Of a DNA stretch of 64,000 bases, positions 8,019 through 17,211 are shown one piece after another. Below the pieces are notes generated by a model, which was given only the letters and a program-made list of their open reading frames with translations, ran no database searches and was not told where the DNA came from. Made by a program: the position numbers and the translations under genes. Within the stretch, counting starts at the first letter, position 1. Each line of letters opens with the position of its first letter. The stretch lies in the NCBI RefSeq assembly GCF_001693515.2, contig NZ_CP042968.1, positions 3,906,001 to 3,970,000 of the forward strand, written 5' to 3'. This DNA comes from Bradyrhizobium paxllaeri (GTDB lineage: Bacteria > Pseudomonadota > Alphaproteobacteria > Rhizobiales > Xanthobacteraceae).

Positions 8019-8429
8019 ATGATGAAAGCTATTCCGTTTTCGCGCGGCCTGCGGGTCGCGCTGACCGGCGCTGCCTTGAGTTGCGCCGCTACCGTCGCGT
8101 TCGCCGACATCAAGGACTACGAATTCAAACTGGTCGAGCCGACCGTCAAGGTCGGTCCCGGCCAGACCATCGCGGTCAAGCTGGAAGACAGGCGGACCGG
8201 AAAGGCCGTGCCCGACGCGGTGATCTTTGTGACGCGTCTGGATATGGCGCCGGATGCCATGCAGGAGATGGTCAGCGAGCTGACGCCGCTGTCGGGATCG
8301 GAGCCGGGCACCTACCGCTTCAAGGCCGATTTCACCATGGAAGGCCGGTGGCAATTGTCGCTCGGCGCCAAGGTGCAGGGCGAAACCGGCACGGTCGACA
8401 ACAAGCTCGTCATTCAGGCCGACAAATGA
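8019..8429 (+). CDS. FixH / YtkA-like periplasmic protein
   Basis: 136 residues. A signal peptide is processed near VAFA/DIKDYEF. The rest is an immunoglobulin-like FixH/YtkA domain: VGPGQTIAVKLEDRRTGKAVPDAVIFVTRLDM and the C-terminal GRWQLSLGAKV. Members occur in cytochrome-oxidase maturation and beside CusBA-type pumps. Here the stop overlaps the cusB ATG (ATGA), so it is coupled to the pump. RBS gagg 5 nt from the ATG. It probably acts in the periplasm with CusB; mechanism unknown. Confidence 0.8.
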   Translation: MMKAIPFSRGLRVALTGAALSCAATVAFADIKDYEFKLVEPTVKVGPGQTIAVKLEDRRTGKAVPDAVIFVTRLDMAPDAMQEMVSELTPLSGSEPGTYRFKADFTMEGRWQLSLGAKVQGETGTVDNKLVIQADK

Positions 8430-9823
8430 AACCGTCAGTTCAGATTGCGATTGCTGCTGCCGTGACGGCGGCCGTGATCGCCGGCGTTTTCGCGCGCCCC
8501 TATCTCTGGCCGAGCGGAGAGCATGCGCATGTCATCGGCCAGGCGCGCGAGCCCGCCGGCCCAGCGATCTACTATCAGGATCCGGACGGCAAGCCGTTCT
8601 ATTCGCTGACGCCGAAGAAGACGCCCGATGGCCGCGACTACCGCGCCGTTCCGCGCGGCGCCGACATCAACTTTGATGATCCGCCGGAGGAGAGCGCAGC
8701 GGCAGCGCCGACCGGCCGAAAGATCAAGTACTACCGCAACCCGATGGGCCTGCCGGATGTCTCGCCGACGCCGAAGAAGGATTCGATGGGGATGGACTAC
8801 ATCCCGGTCTATGAGGGCGACGACAGCGACGACGGATCGGTCAAGGTTTCGCCGGGGAAGATCCAGCGCACCGGCGTCAAGTCGGAGCCGGCTGCCCTCC
8901 GTCCGATCCGGACCGTCGTGCGGGCGCCAGGCGCGATCCAGCTCGACGAGCGCCGTGTCTCCGTTATCGCGATGCGTGCGGAAACCTACCTGCAATCGGT
9001 CGCCGACGTTACGACCGGCACCTTCGTCAAGAAGGGGCAGCCTTTGATGGAGGTCTACAGTCCCGCAGTTTCCAGTGCGGCGGCCGAATATGTGACGACA
9101 TTGACGTCCAGGACCACGGCGGGCGAGCCCTCCTACGGACGTGGCTCGCGGCAGCGGTTGATGAATCTTGACGTGCCCGACGCGGTGATTACCGCGATCG
9201 AACGGACGCGGGTCGTTCCTGTGACCGTCGAGTGGTCGGCCCCGCGCAACGGCATCGTGCTGGAACGCAACGCGGTCCAGGGCATGCGAGCTCAACCAGG
9301 CGATGTGCTCTTTCGCGTCGCCGACACCTCGCTTGTCTGGGCGATGATCGACGTGGCCGAGCGCGACCTGGGCTCGCTTGCGGTCGGGCAGCCCGTGACC
9401 GTTCGGGCGCGCAGCTTCCCGACGCGCGACTTCTCCGGAAAGATCGCGGTCGTCTATCCCCAGGTCAATCGCGAGACACGGACGGCTCGCGTTCGGATTG
9501 AACTCGCCAATCCGGACCTAGCGTTGCTGCCTGACATGTATGTCGACGCCGAGATCGAGATCGGCGGCTCGGAATCCGTTTTGACGGTTCCTGACAGCTC
9601 GGTGCTCGATACGGGCTCGCGCCAGATCGTTCTGGTCGATAAGGGCGAGGGCAGGTTCGAGCCTCGCGACGTCAAGATCGGCCGCCGGGGAGGCGGACTA
9701 ATCGAAATCCGCAGCGGACTGCAGGACGGCGATCCGGTCGTCGTTTCCGCCAATTTTCTGATCGATGCGGAGAGCAATCTGAAAGCGGCTCTCAAGGGCT
9801 TTGCCGAGGGAGCGCCGCAATGA
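8426..9823 (+). CDS. cusB: CusB-type RND efflux periplasmic adaptor with duplicated heavy-metal-binding motif
   Basis: 465 residues. The membrane anchor or signal is residues 7-27. Two copies of a heavy-metal-binding-type motif follow, at about 48-74 (IYYQDPDGKPFYSLTPKK) and 100-129 (KYYRNPMGLPDVSPTPKK), both ending G-x-DY. Then come the lipoyl/barrel-sandwich and beta-barrel adaptor domains (GTFVKKGQPLMEVYSP, APRNGIVLERNAVQGMRAQPGDVLF). It links the inner-membrane RND pump to an outer-membrane channel and hands over Cu(I)/Ag(I). ATGA overlaps exist on both sides (FixH-like and cusA). No cusC is present nearby. Confidence 0.9.
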   Translation: MKPSVQIAIAAAVTAAVIAGVFARPYLWPSGEHAHVIGQAREPAGPAIYYQDPDGKPFYSLTPKKTPDGRDYRAVPRGADINFDDPPEESAAAAPTGRKIKYYRNPMGLPDVSPTPKKDSMGMDYIPVYEGDDSDDGSVKVSPGKIQRTGVKSEPAALRPIRTVVRAPGAIQLDERRVSVIAMRAETYLQSVADVTTGTFVKKGQPLMEVYSPAVSSAAAEYVTTLTSRTTAGEPSYGRGSRQRLMNLDVPDAVITAIERTRVVPVTVEWSAPRNGIVLERNAVQGMRAQPGDVLFRVADTSLVWAMIDVAERDLGSLAVGQPVTVRARSFPTRDFSGKIAVVYPQVNRETRTARVRIELANPDLALLPDMYVDAEIEIGGSESVLTVPDSSVLDTGSRQIVLVDKGEGRFEPRDVKIGRRGGGLIEIRSGLQDGDPVVVSANFLIDAESNLKAALKGFAEGAPQ

Positions 9824-12800
9824 TCGCCCGCTTGATCGCCTGGTCGGCCCGTAACCTGCTGCTGGTGTTGTTCGGCACCGGCTTCGCGGCCGCGGCCGGT
9901 CTCTATGCACTCATCCATCTGCCGCTCGACGCCATCCCGGACCTCTCTGACACGCAGGTGATCGTCTACACGGAGTACCCGGGCCAGGCGCCGCAGGTCA
10001 TCGAGGACCAGGTCACCTATCCGCTGACGACAGCGATGCTGACGGTACCGAAGTCGAAAGTGGTTCGCGGCTTCTCGTTCTTCGGTGTCTCGTTTGTCTA
10101 TGTGATCTTCGAGGACGGTACCGATATTTATTGGGCGCGCTCACGGGTGCTTGAATTTCTGAACGCCGCGGCCGCGCGCATTCCCGCCGGCGTGACGCCG
10201 ACCATCGGTCCCGATGCGACCGGCGTCGGCTGGGTTTACCAGTACGCCATCATGTCGAAGGAGCTGAACCTTTCCGACACGCGCACAATCCAGGACTGGA
10301 ATCTGAAGTTCGCGCTCGCCAAGGCCGAAGGTGTCGCCGAAGTGGCGAGCGTCGGCGGCTTCGTCAAGCAGTACAACGTGATCCTCGATCCGCAGCGGAT
10401 GCGCGATCTCGGGATCACCATGCAGAAGATGCGCGAGGCGATCCGCGCCAGCAATGCCGATGTCGGCGGCCGCACCGTCGAACTGTCCGAATTCGAGTAT
10501 GTCATCCGCGGCAAGGGGTATCTAAAGGGGATCAACGACCTCGGAAACGTCGTGCTGAAGGTCAGCAATGGCACGCCCGTCCTGCTGCGCGACGTCGCCC
10601 GGGTGGAGCTTGGCCCAGACGAACGGCGCGGCATCACCGAGCTGAACGGGGAGGGCGAGGTCGCCAGCGGCATCGTGCTGCAACGCTTCGGCGTCAACGC
10701 GCTCGATGTGATCCAGAACGTCAAGAAACGCTTTACGGAAATTGCATCTAGCCTACCGAAATCGGTCGAGATCGTGCCAGTTTACGACCGCTCGAACTTG
10801 ATCTATGCGGCCATCGACACACTCAAGCACACGCTGTTTGAGGAAAGTGTCGTCGTTGCGCTGGTTTGCATCGTATTCCTGCTGCACTTCCGCAGTGCGC
10901 TGGTTGCGATTCTGATGCTTCCGGTCGGCATCTTGATGGCTTTCGGCGCCATGAAGCTGCTCAACATCGGCTCCAACATCATGAGCCTCGGCGGCATCGC
11001 GATTGCAATCGGGGCCATGGTGGATGCCGCGATCGTCATGATCGAGAATGCGCACAAGCATCTGGAGCGCGCCGAGCCGGGGCGGTCCCGCGTGCAGATC
11101 CTGATCGATGCCGCATCTGAAGTCGGGCCGGCGCTGTTCTTCAGCCTGCTGATCATCACCGTGTCGTTCATCCCGATCTTCACGCTGGAGTCGCAGGAAG
11201 GACGGCTGTTCAGTCCACTGGCCTTCACAAAGACCTTCGCAATGGCCGCCGCCGCGCTGCTTTCGGTGACACTGGTGCCGGCGCTGATGGTGATCTTCGT
11301 CCGCGGCAGAATCGTTCCCGAGCGAAAGAACCCGATCAATCGCTTCTTGATCTGGATCTACCGTCCCGTCATCAAGGGCGTCTTGCGCGCCAAAACATTG
11401 GTCGTCCTGCTCGCACTCGGGATCCTGGCCGTGAGCGTATGGCCTGCGCGCCAGCTCGGCACCGAGTTTATGCCGAACCTGAACGAGGGCACGCTGCTCT
11501 ACATGCCGACGACATTGCCCGGCATCTCGATCACCAAATCCGCCGAACTGATGCAGACCCAGGATCGGATCATCCGATCGTTTCCGGAAGTCGCGTCCGT
11601 CTACGGCAAGGCAGGCCGCGCCGCGACCGCAACCGACCCGGCGCCATCGGAAATGTACGAGACGGTCGTCAATCTCAAACCGAAGCATGAGTGGCGACCC
11701 GGCGTGACGATCGACGGCCTGATCGCGGAAATGGACAAGGCACTGCAGTTTCCTGGCGTCTCCAACGCCTGGACCATGCCGATCAAGGCTCGCATCGACA
11801 TGCTGTCGACCGGGATCCGCACTCCGATCGGGGTCAAGGTGATTGGTACCGATCTGGTCGAGATCGACAAGCTCGCCAAGCAGATCGAACAGGTCTTGAA
11901 GGCGGTGCCTGGCACCTCATCGGCCTATGCCGAGCGCGGCATCGGCGGCTATTATCTGGAGATCGCACCGGACCGCGACGCGATGGCGCGCTACGGCATC
12001 ATGGTCCAGGACGTCCAGGACACCATCGCAACGGCGCTGGGCGGACAGACGGTCACGACGACGGTCGAGGGACGTCAGCGGTTCGCCGTCAACATGCGCT
12101 ATCCACGCGATCTGCGCGACAATCCGAAGGCGATCGCAAGCGACGTGCTGGTGCCAATGCCCGCCGGCGGCGCCGTCCCGCTCGGCGAGGTGGCCAAGGT
12201 GGCCCCTGCGAGGGGGCCGACATCGATCCGCACGGAGAACGGCCAATTGGCGACCTACATCTATGTCGACATCCGCGACCGCGACCTCGGCGGCTACGTC
12301 GCCGACGCCCAACGCGCCGTGCAGGCCAGCATCCAGTTTCCGCCCGGCTATTACGTGATGTGGAGCGGCCAGTACGAATATCTCGAACGCGCCGCCGCAA
12401 GGCTCAAAATCGTCGTTCCCGCGACGCTGCTCATCATCTTCCTGCTGTTGTATCTCAATTTCCGGTCCATCACCGAAACGATGATCGTGATGCTGTCCCT
12501 GCCGTTTGCGCTAGTCGGCGGGTTCTGGCTGATGTGGTGGCTCGGCTTCAACCTTTCGGTGGCGGTCGCGGTCGGCTTCATTGCGCTCGCTGGAGTAGCC
12601 GCCGAGACCGGCGTCGTGATGTTGATCTACCTGAACCAGGCGCTCGCAGAAATCAGTGCCCACCGGGACGTCGAAAAGCAGCCGCTGACGAAACGTGATC
12701 TCTACGACGCCATCATGGAGGGCGCGGTGGAACGGGTGCGCCCAAAGATGATGACGGTGGTCGCCATCATGGCCGGCCTCTTGCCGATCATGTGGAGCAC

Positions 12801-13014
12801 CGGCACCGGCTCGGAGATCATGCAGCGCATTGCGGTGCCGATGATCGGCGGCATGATTTCGTCGACCTTGCTGACGCTGATCGTGATCCCGGCGATCTTC
12901 GGCCTGGTGAAGGGCTTTGGGCTGAAGACCGACGACGATTCCGCGGGAGGGCCTCCGCATTCCACGCCGTCGTCCAGCCCGCGGAAGAGGCCGATTCTGG
13001 AGCCAGCCCAATGA
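9820..13014 (+). CDS. cusA: CusA-type heavy-metal (Cu/Ag) RND efflux pump
   Basis: 1064 residues, the normal length for HME-RND pumps. Hallmarks are the N-terminal LPLDAIPDLSDTQV, proton-relay Asp in GAMVDAAIVMIENAHKHLE, Glu in GVAAETGVVMLIYL and Lys in VRPKMMTV. The RIDMLSTGIRTPIGVKV segment provides a cleft Met as in CusA. There are 12 transmembrane segments in the usual 1+5+1+5 plan. It exports Cu(I)/Ag(I) from periplasm or cytosol through CusB. The C-terminal tail is Pro/Ser-rich. Parts of its sequence recur at 14484-14571. Confidence 0.95.
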   Translation: MIARLIAWSARNLLLVLFGTGFAAAAGLYALIHLPLDAIPDLSDTQVIVYTEYPGQAPQVIEDQVTYPLTTAMLTVPKSKVVRGFSFFGVSFVYVIFEDGTDIYWARSRVLEFLNAAAARIPAGVTPTIGPDATGVGWVYQYAIMSKELNLSDTRTIQDWNLKFALAKAEGVAEVASVGGFVKQYNVILDPQRMRDLGITMQKMREAIRASNADVGGRTVELSEFEYVIRGKGYLKGINDLGNVVLKVSNGTPVLLRDVARVELGPDERRGITELNGEGEVASGIVLQRFGVNALDVIQNVKKRFTEIASSLPKSVEIVPVYDRSNLIYAAIDTLKHTLFEESVVVALVCIVFLLHFRSALVAILMLPVGILMAFGAMKLLNIGSNIMSLGGIAIAIGAMVDAAIVMIENAHKHLERAEPGRSRVQILIDAASEVGPALFFSLLIITVSFIPIFTLESQEGRLFSPLAFTKTFAMAAAALLSVTLVPALMVIFVRGRIVPERKNPINRFLIWIYRPVIKGVLRAKTLVVLLALGILAVSVWPARQLGTEFMPNLNEGTLLYMPTTLPGISITKSAELMQTQDRIIRSFPEVASVYGKAGRAATATDPAPSEMYETVVNLKPKHEWRPGVTIDGLIAEMDKALQFPGVSNAWTMPIKARIDMLSTGIRTPIGVKVIGTDLVEIDKLAKQIEQVLKAVPGTSSAYAERGIGGYYLEIAPDRDAMARYGIMVQDVQDTIATALGGQTVTTTVEGRQRFAVNMRYPRDLRDNPKAIASDVLVPMPAGGAVPLGEVAKVAPARGPTSIRTENGQLATYIYVDIRDRDLGGYVADAQRAVQASIQFPPGYYVMWSGQYEYLERAAARLKIVVPATLLIIFLLLYLNFRSITETMIVMLSLPFALVGGFWLMWWLGFNLSVAVAVGFIALAGVAAETGVVMLIYLNQALAEISAHRDVEKQPLTKRDLYDAIMEGAVERVRPKMMTVVAIMAGLLPIMWSTGTGSEIMQRIAVPMIGGMISSTLLTLIVIPAIFGLVKGFGLKTDDDSAGGPPHSTPSSSPRKRPILEPAQ

Positions 13015-13070
13015 TCCAATGAGAAGTACGAGATTTTATCGGGATCGATGCCGAAACGAGGAGGTTGACG

Positions 13071-13775
13071 ATGAACAGACTCTTTGTCATCGCGCTTTCG
13101 ATGCTCGCATGCTTGTCTCCTGCTGTTGCCGAGCCGGGCGACACCGCGCGGGGCCAGCGTATGTTCCGCCTGTGCGCGCCTTGCCATTCGCTTGAGCCGG
13201 ACCTAAACATGACGGGGCCGAGCCTTGCCGGTCTATGGGAACGGAAAGCCGGATCGTTGCCGAGCTTCGAACGCTACTCCGATGCTCTCAAATCGTCCGG
13301 CATCATCTGGGACGACCGTTCGCTGGACGCCTGGTTGACCGACCCCGATCGCATGGTGCCGGACAATGAGATGCCGTTTAACGGCATCAAGGACCCGCAG
13401 CACCGCGCAGACCTGCTCACCTTTCTGAAGGAAGCAACAAGACTGGGAGCCGCGCCGCAAATGAGCGCTCAAGCGCCGACGGGAGGCATGGGCGGGATGA
13501 TGGGCGGCGGTCGCGTTCCCAATTTGAAAAGCCTGGAGTCGAACATGCAGGTGAAGACGATCAGCTACTGTCGCGACACCTATCGGGTGACCACGGCCGA
13601 TGGCAGAACCCGCGCCTTTTGGGAGCGCAATCTGCGCTTGAAAACCGATTCTGGAAAAGACGGTCCGCAAAGCGGCGCACCAGCTCTTGTGCCCGCGGGG
13701 ATGATGGGCGACCGTGCCGACGTGATTTTTGCCGCGCCGGAAGAGATCAGCAAGATGATCGAAGCGCGATGCTGA
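13071..13775 (+). CDS. Secreted class I c-type cytochrome fused to an unassigned C-terminal domain
   Basis: 234 residues from the ATG with AGGAGG 6 nt upstream; an in-frame TTG at 13065 lies against that RBS and is less likely. A signal peptide ends near residue 20. Heme motif C35-A-P-C38-H39 and axial ligand candidate Met101 (PDNEMPF) define a roughly 100-residue cytochrome c2-like domain. After a Gly/Met linker (GGMGGMMGGG) comes a C-terminal domain of about 75 residues with two Cys (ISYCRDTYRV, MIEARC) that I do not recognise. It follows cusA by 56 bp, so it probably serves copper redox handling in the periplasm. Confidence 0.82.
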   Translation: MNRLFVIALSMLACLSPAVAEPGDTARGQRMFRLCAPCHSLEPDLNMTGPSLAGLWERKAGSLPSFERYSDALKSSGIIWDDRSLDAWLTDPDRMVPDNEMPFNGIKDPQHRADLLTFLKEATRLGAAPQMSAQAPTGGMGGMMGGGRVPNLKSLESNMQVKTISYCRDTYRVTTADGRTRAFWERNLRLKTDSGKDGPQSGAPALVPAGMMGDRADVIFAAPEEISKMIEARC

Positions 13776-13840
13776 GAGGGCTGGCATTGGCGGCTGAGGG
13801 TCTCCACATACCGTGCTCTCGGCAGCCGCGGGGTGTATCG

Positions 13841-14455
13841 ATGGCATTCTATAGTGACGTCATCCTGCCAAGACTCTGCGATCTCGCGATGCGCAATAAG
13901 CAACTTCGGCCCTATCGCGAGCGGGTGATTGGTGCGGCCGAAGGGCGGGTGCTCGAAATCGGGATTGGCTCAGGGCTGAATTTGCCGTTCTACCGGCCGC
14001 CGGTGAAAGAGGTGTTGGCGCTGGAGCCGGCTCCGAAACTGATCGCGATGGCTTGGCAGGCGGCCCGTGACCCGGCCATGCCCGTCAACTTCGTTGAAGC
14101 TTCCGCGGAAGCCATTCCACTCGACGATCGCAGCGTCGATACAGTCGTGACGACGTGGACCTTGTGCAGCATTCCAGATGCCGCCATGGCGCTCACCGAA
14201 ATGCGTCGCGTGCTTCGGTCGAACGGCAAGCTTTTGTTCGTGGAGCACGGCATGGCGCCGGACAAGAATGTGCGACGATGGCAGGACTGGCTGACGCCTG
14301 CCTGGAAATGCATCAGTGGCGGCTGCCACCTCAATCGCCCCATCAGCTCGATGATTGAAGGCGCCGGTTTCAGGATCGACCGGGTGGAAACAGGCTATAT
14401 GCCTGGACCCAAGGCGATGGCGTTCATGTATGAGGGCAGCGCCCGGCGAGGCTAG
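13841..14455 (+). CDS. Class I SAM-dependent methyltransferase (UbiE-like subgroup)
   Basis: 204 residues. Motif I is VLEIGIGSGLNLPFY, motif II ALEPAPK, then AIPLDDRSVDTVVTTWTLCS and LRSNGKLLFVEHG, as in METTL7/UbiE-like methyltransferases. I chose the ATG giving MAFYSDVILPRLCDLAM because the upstream extension is out-of-frame sequence inside the cytochrome gene. The 65 bp gap to the cytochrome gene suggests the same transcript. Its substrate and any link to copper are unknown. Confidence 0.8.
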   Translation: MAFYSDVILPRLCDLAMRNKQLRPYRERVIGAAEGRVLEIGIGSGLNLPFYRPPVKEVLALEPAPKLIAMAWQAARDPAMPVNFVEASAEAIPLDDRSVDTVVTTWTLCSIPDAAMALTEMRRVLRSNGKLLFVEHGMAPDKNVRRWQDWLTPAWKCISGGCHLNRPISSMIEGAGFRIDRVETGYMPGPKAMAFMYEGSARRG

Positions 14456-14483
14456 GTCTACTGGTCGGCTTCAGCTTCGCACG

Positions 14484-14571
14484 ATTGTGCGCGGCAAGAT
14501 CATTCCGGAGCACAAAAACCCGAAATAGACGCTGTTTGCACGTTGAAACGGTGATGCGATGATCCAATGAG
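14484..14571 (+). pseudogene. Probable remnant of a second cusA-like gene
   Basis: Bases 14484-14528 read IVRGKIIPEHKNPK then stop, closely matching CusA VRGRIVPERKNP (11299-11334), with DNA similarity over 36 nt. Thirty bases further on, ATGATCCAATGAG (14559-14571) is identical to the 13 nt spanning the intact cusA stop codon (13011-13023). The order, internal segment then gene end, is the same as in cusA with about 1.7 kb missing between. No start, RBS or full domain remains. Confidence 0.5.
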
Positions 14572-14728
14572 CTTGCTTTTTGGAGGTGGCTCCCACCGCA
14601 AACGTGTGATGCGTTTCACCATCGCGGCAGAAAAGATCAGATAGGCTCGGCTTACCCGGCTGCGCCGGGCGTACGCGTCCGTTGATCCATTTCGGATACC
14701 GCTTGCATCTCCGTTCCAGGAGGAAAAC

Positions 14729-16051
14729 ATGCCAGATCCTGCAAGAAGTCATGCCGTGGTGATTGGCGCCGGCATGGCCGGCCTTACGGCCGCTCAGGCG
14801 ATCTCAGCGCATTTCGGAAAAGTCACGGTCATCGAGCGGGATATGCTTCCTGCGGGGGCCACGCCGCGGAGGGGGACGCCGCAATGCCAGCACGCTCACA
14901 TGCTTCTCGCGGGTGGGCTGAAGGCGCTGCAGACGCTGTTTCCGGGGTTCGAGAACGATCTGGCGGAAGCTGGCGCGGTGAGGATCCGTGCCGGGAAGGA
15001 CCTCCGGTTTGAGCGCCCCGGCTTCGATCCATTCCCTGTTCGCGATCTCGGCTTCGATATTTTCAGCATGTCGCGCCCGCTGCTCGAAGCCGTTACGCGG
15101 CGACGCGTCCTGCAGGCCCCGAACATTGGCATTTGCATGCGCTCCCGCGTGACCGGACTTGTCGCCTCTCCCGATGCGACGCGGATCGAGGCGATCCGTT
15201 ATGAAAGCGGCGATGGCCCTGCTGTGACTGTGGAAGCCGACCTGGTGATTGAAGCCTCCGGCCGCTGCGGCCTGACACTGCAACTGCTCGAAGAGCTTTC
15301 TCTTGAGAGGCCCGAAGAAACCGAGATCGGCATTGATCAGGCGTATGCGAGCACCATCGTCGAGCGGCCCGATCACAACGCCGACTGGCTCGGCAACATC
15401 GTCCTGCCGTCCGCACCCGCCAGCAGCCGCGGAGCGTTCCTGTTTCCGATCGAGAAGCAGCGATGGCTGCTTTCTGTCGGAGGCAATCATGGCGATGCGC
15501 CTCCGGACGACCGCGCGGGATTTATGGATTTCGTCAGGAGCCTGCGTACGCCGACGATTTATGACGCGGTCAAGGACGCGCGTCCGCTGACGGATATCGT
15601 GCGCTACCAGCTGCCTTGCAGTACGCGGCGACATTTCGAGCGCCTGGAGTCGTTCCCGGCTGGGCTGCTGGCGATCGGCGATGCCGTCTGCCGCTTCAAT
15701 CCGGTGTTCGGCCAGGGTATGAGCGTGGCCGCGCAGGAAGCCGTGATCCTCGATCGGTTGTTGGCGGAAGAAATCCCCATGGAGCGGCTGGCGCGTGACT
15801 TCTTCGCGGCCATTCAAGGCACCATCGCGACGCCGTGGGGCGTTGCCGTCTCCGATTTCGTCTACCCCGCCACGCGCGGCGTTCGGCCCGCCGACCTTGC
15901 GCAGCGCCTGCAATACGGTATGGCTCTGACCAGGCTCGCCGCTGAGGATCCCGAGGTGCACCGGCTGACGACGGAAGTCTCGCAACTGCTCAAGCCGCAG
16001 GCCGCGCTACGCGAGCCGGCGTTCGTGGCGCGCGTGATGTCGCTGGTGTAA
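14729..16051 (+). CDS. FAD-dependent monooxygenase/oxidoreductase
   Basis: 440 residues. The Rossmann FAD motif G13-A-G-M-A-G is near the N-terminus, with ERD at the end of beta 2. The second FAD motif G-D318-A-V with FNPVFGQGMSVAAQEA is typical of group A flavoprotein hydroxylases and epoxidases. A QHAHMLLAGG segment follows the GTPQ motif, as in squalene/geranylgeranyl-type and related oxidoreductases. Strong RBS AGGAGG. It is 21 bp upstream of an epoxide hydrolase, so an epoxidising role is plausible but not shown. Confidence 0.82.
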   Translation: MPDPARSHAVVIGAGMAGLTAAQAISAHFGKVTVIERDMLPAGATPRRGTPQCQHAHMLLAGGLKALQTLFPGFENDLAEAGAVRIRAGKDLRFERPGFDPFPVRDLGFDIFSMSRPLLEAVTRRRVLQAPNIGICMRSRVTGLVASPDATRIEAIRYESGDGPAVTVEADLVIEASGRCGLTLQLLEELSLERPEETEIGIDQAYASTIVERPDHNADWLGNIVLPSAPASSRGAFLFPIEKQRWLLSVGGNHGDAPPDDRAGFMDFVRSLRTPTIYDAVKDARPLTDIVRYQLPCSTRRHFERLESFPAGLLAIGDAVCRFNPVFGQGMSVAAQEAVILDRLLAEEIPMERLARDFFAAIQGTIATPWGVAVSDFVYPATRGVRPADLAQRLQYGMALTRLAAEDPEVHRLTTEVSQLLKPQAALREPAFVARVMSLV

Positions 16052-16072
16052 TCGATAGGCGGGGAGGCCGCG

Positions 16073-17026
16073 GTGGATTTTGTTACCGTCCGAAACGGAG
16101 CGATCGAACTCAATGTGGCGGTCGCCGGCTCGGGCCCGCTGATCGTCTGCGTCCACGGCTTCCCGGAACTCTGGTACTCCTGGCGGCACCAGATCGCGCA
16201 TTTCGCGGCACGGGGGTTTCGGGTCGCCGCGCTCGACGTGCGCGGCTACGGGCGAAGCTCGAAGCCTGGAGAAATCGCGGCCTATACGATGCGTCACCTC
16301 GCATCCGACGTCGTTGCCGTGATCGAGCACATAGGAGATGGTCCAGCCATTCTGTTCGGCCATGACTGGGGCGCACCCATCGTGTGGCACACCGCGCTGC
16401 TTCACCCCGACAAGATCAGGGCGGTGGCCGGCCTCAGCGTGCCGTACCGGCCGCGCGGACCCGTACCCTTCATTGAACTCGCGCGATCTCTCTACAAGGG
16501 GCGCTTCTTCTATCAGCTCTACTTCCAGCAAGAGGGCGTTGCGGAGGCCGAATTGGAGAGCGACATCGCCGCCGCCCTGCGCAAGATGTATTTCGCACTG
16601 TGCGGGGTGGCACCCCACAACAAGTGGCTCGAGCCGAAGCCTCCAGAGGCACGGCTACTCGATGGGCTCGTCGATCCGAAGCCGTTTCCAGGCTGGATGG
16701 AAGAGGCCGATCTGGCCGTCTATGTCGATGCTTTCAGAGCCGGCGGCTTCCGCGGCCCGCTCAACCGATACCGCGCGCAAACAATCGACTTCGCCGAGCT
16801 GACCGAATTGAGCGGACGCAACATCGCGCAGCCGTCGGTCTTCATCGCCGGCGAACGCGACCCCGTGCGCGCCTTCGTCCCGGGCGTCGACCTTTACGCC
16901 GAGCCCGGCATAGCCTGCTCCGATCTTCGCGGCTCGACCATCATCCCCGGTATCGGACATTGGGTGCAGCAGGAAGCGCCACGAGAGACCAACGCGGCGC
17001 TCGAAGCGTTCGTGCGGGGGCTATAG
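16073..17026 (+). CDS. Alpha/beta-hydrolase, epoxide-hydrolase type
   Basis: 317 residues from a GTG start with GGGGAGG 5 nt upstream. Oxyanion motif H28-G-F-P31, nucleophile Asp98 in GHDWG, and a C-terminal catalytic His in GIGHWVQQEAP define a soluble epoxide hydrolase (haloalkane dehalogenases share the Asp). The lid region is rich in Tyr (GRFFYQLYFQ), as expected for the activating tyrosines. It hydrolyses epoxides to diols in the cytoplasm. It is tightly linked to the upstream FAD monooxygenase and 185 bp upstream of a TRAP transporter operon. Confidence 0.88.
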   Translation: MDFVTVRNGAIELNVAVAGSGPLIVCVHGFPELWYSWRHQIAHFAARGFRVAALDVRGYGRSSKPGEIAAYTMRHLASDVVAVIEHIGDGPAILFGHDWGAPIVWHTALLHPDKIRAVAGLSVPYRPRGPVPFIELARSLYKGRFFYQLYFQQEGVAEAELESDIAAALRKMYFALCGVAPHNKWLEPKPPEARLLDGLVDPKPFPGWMEEADLAVYVDAFRAGGFRGPLNRYRAQTIDFAELTELSGRNIAQPSVFIAGERDPVRAFVPGVDLYAEPGIACSDLRGSTIIPGIGHWVQQEAPRETNAALEAFVRGL

Positions 17027-17211
17027 CGCGGGCGGTACCTCGGAAAAGTTCGCACGCAGCCCGCCGGCGCTTGCTGCGGCCAGAAAGCAAGATGACAACT
17101 TGCGGCGATGGTGGCAGACTGGTGACAGACGTGGTTTGAAGCTCCGGCGACCAAGAACAACGTAGAAGAAGCGATCGCCGCGCTCACGTCGTCCAAGGGA
17201 GGAGATGGCTC

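Noticed and set aside
7952..8425. N-terminal extension of cusB by 158 codons
   Set aside because: Out-of-frame reading of the FixH-like gene; the ATG at 8426 with ATGA overlap is the real start.
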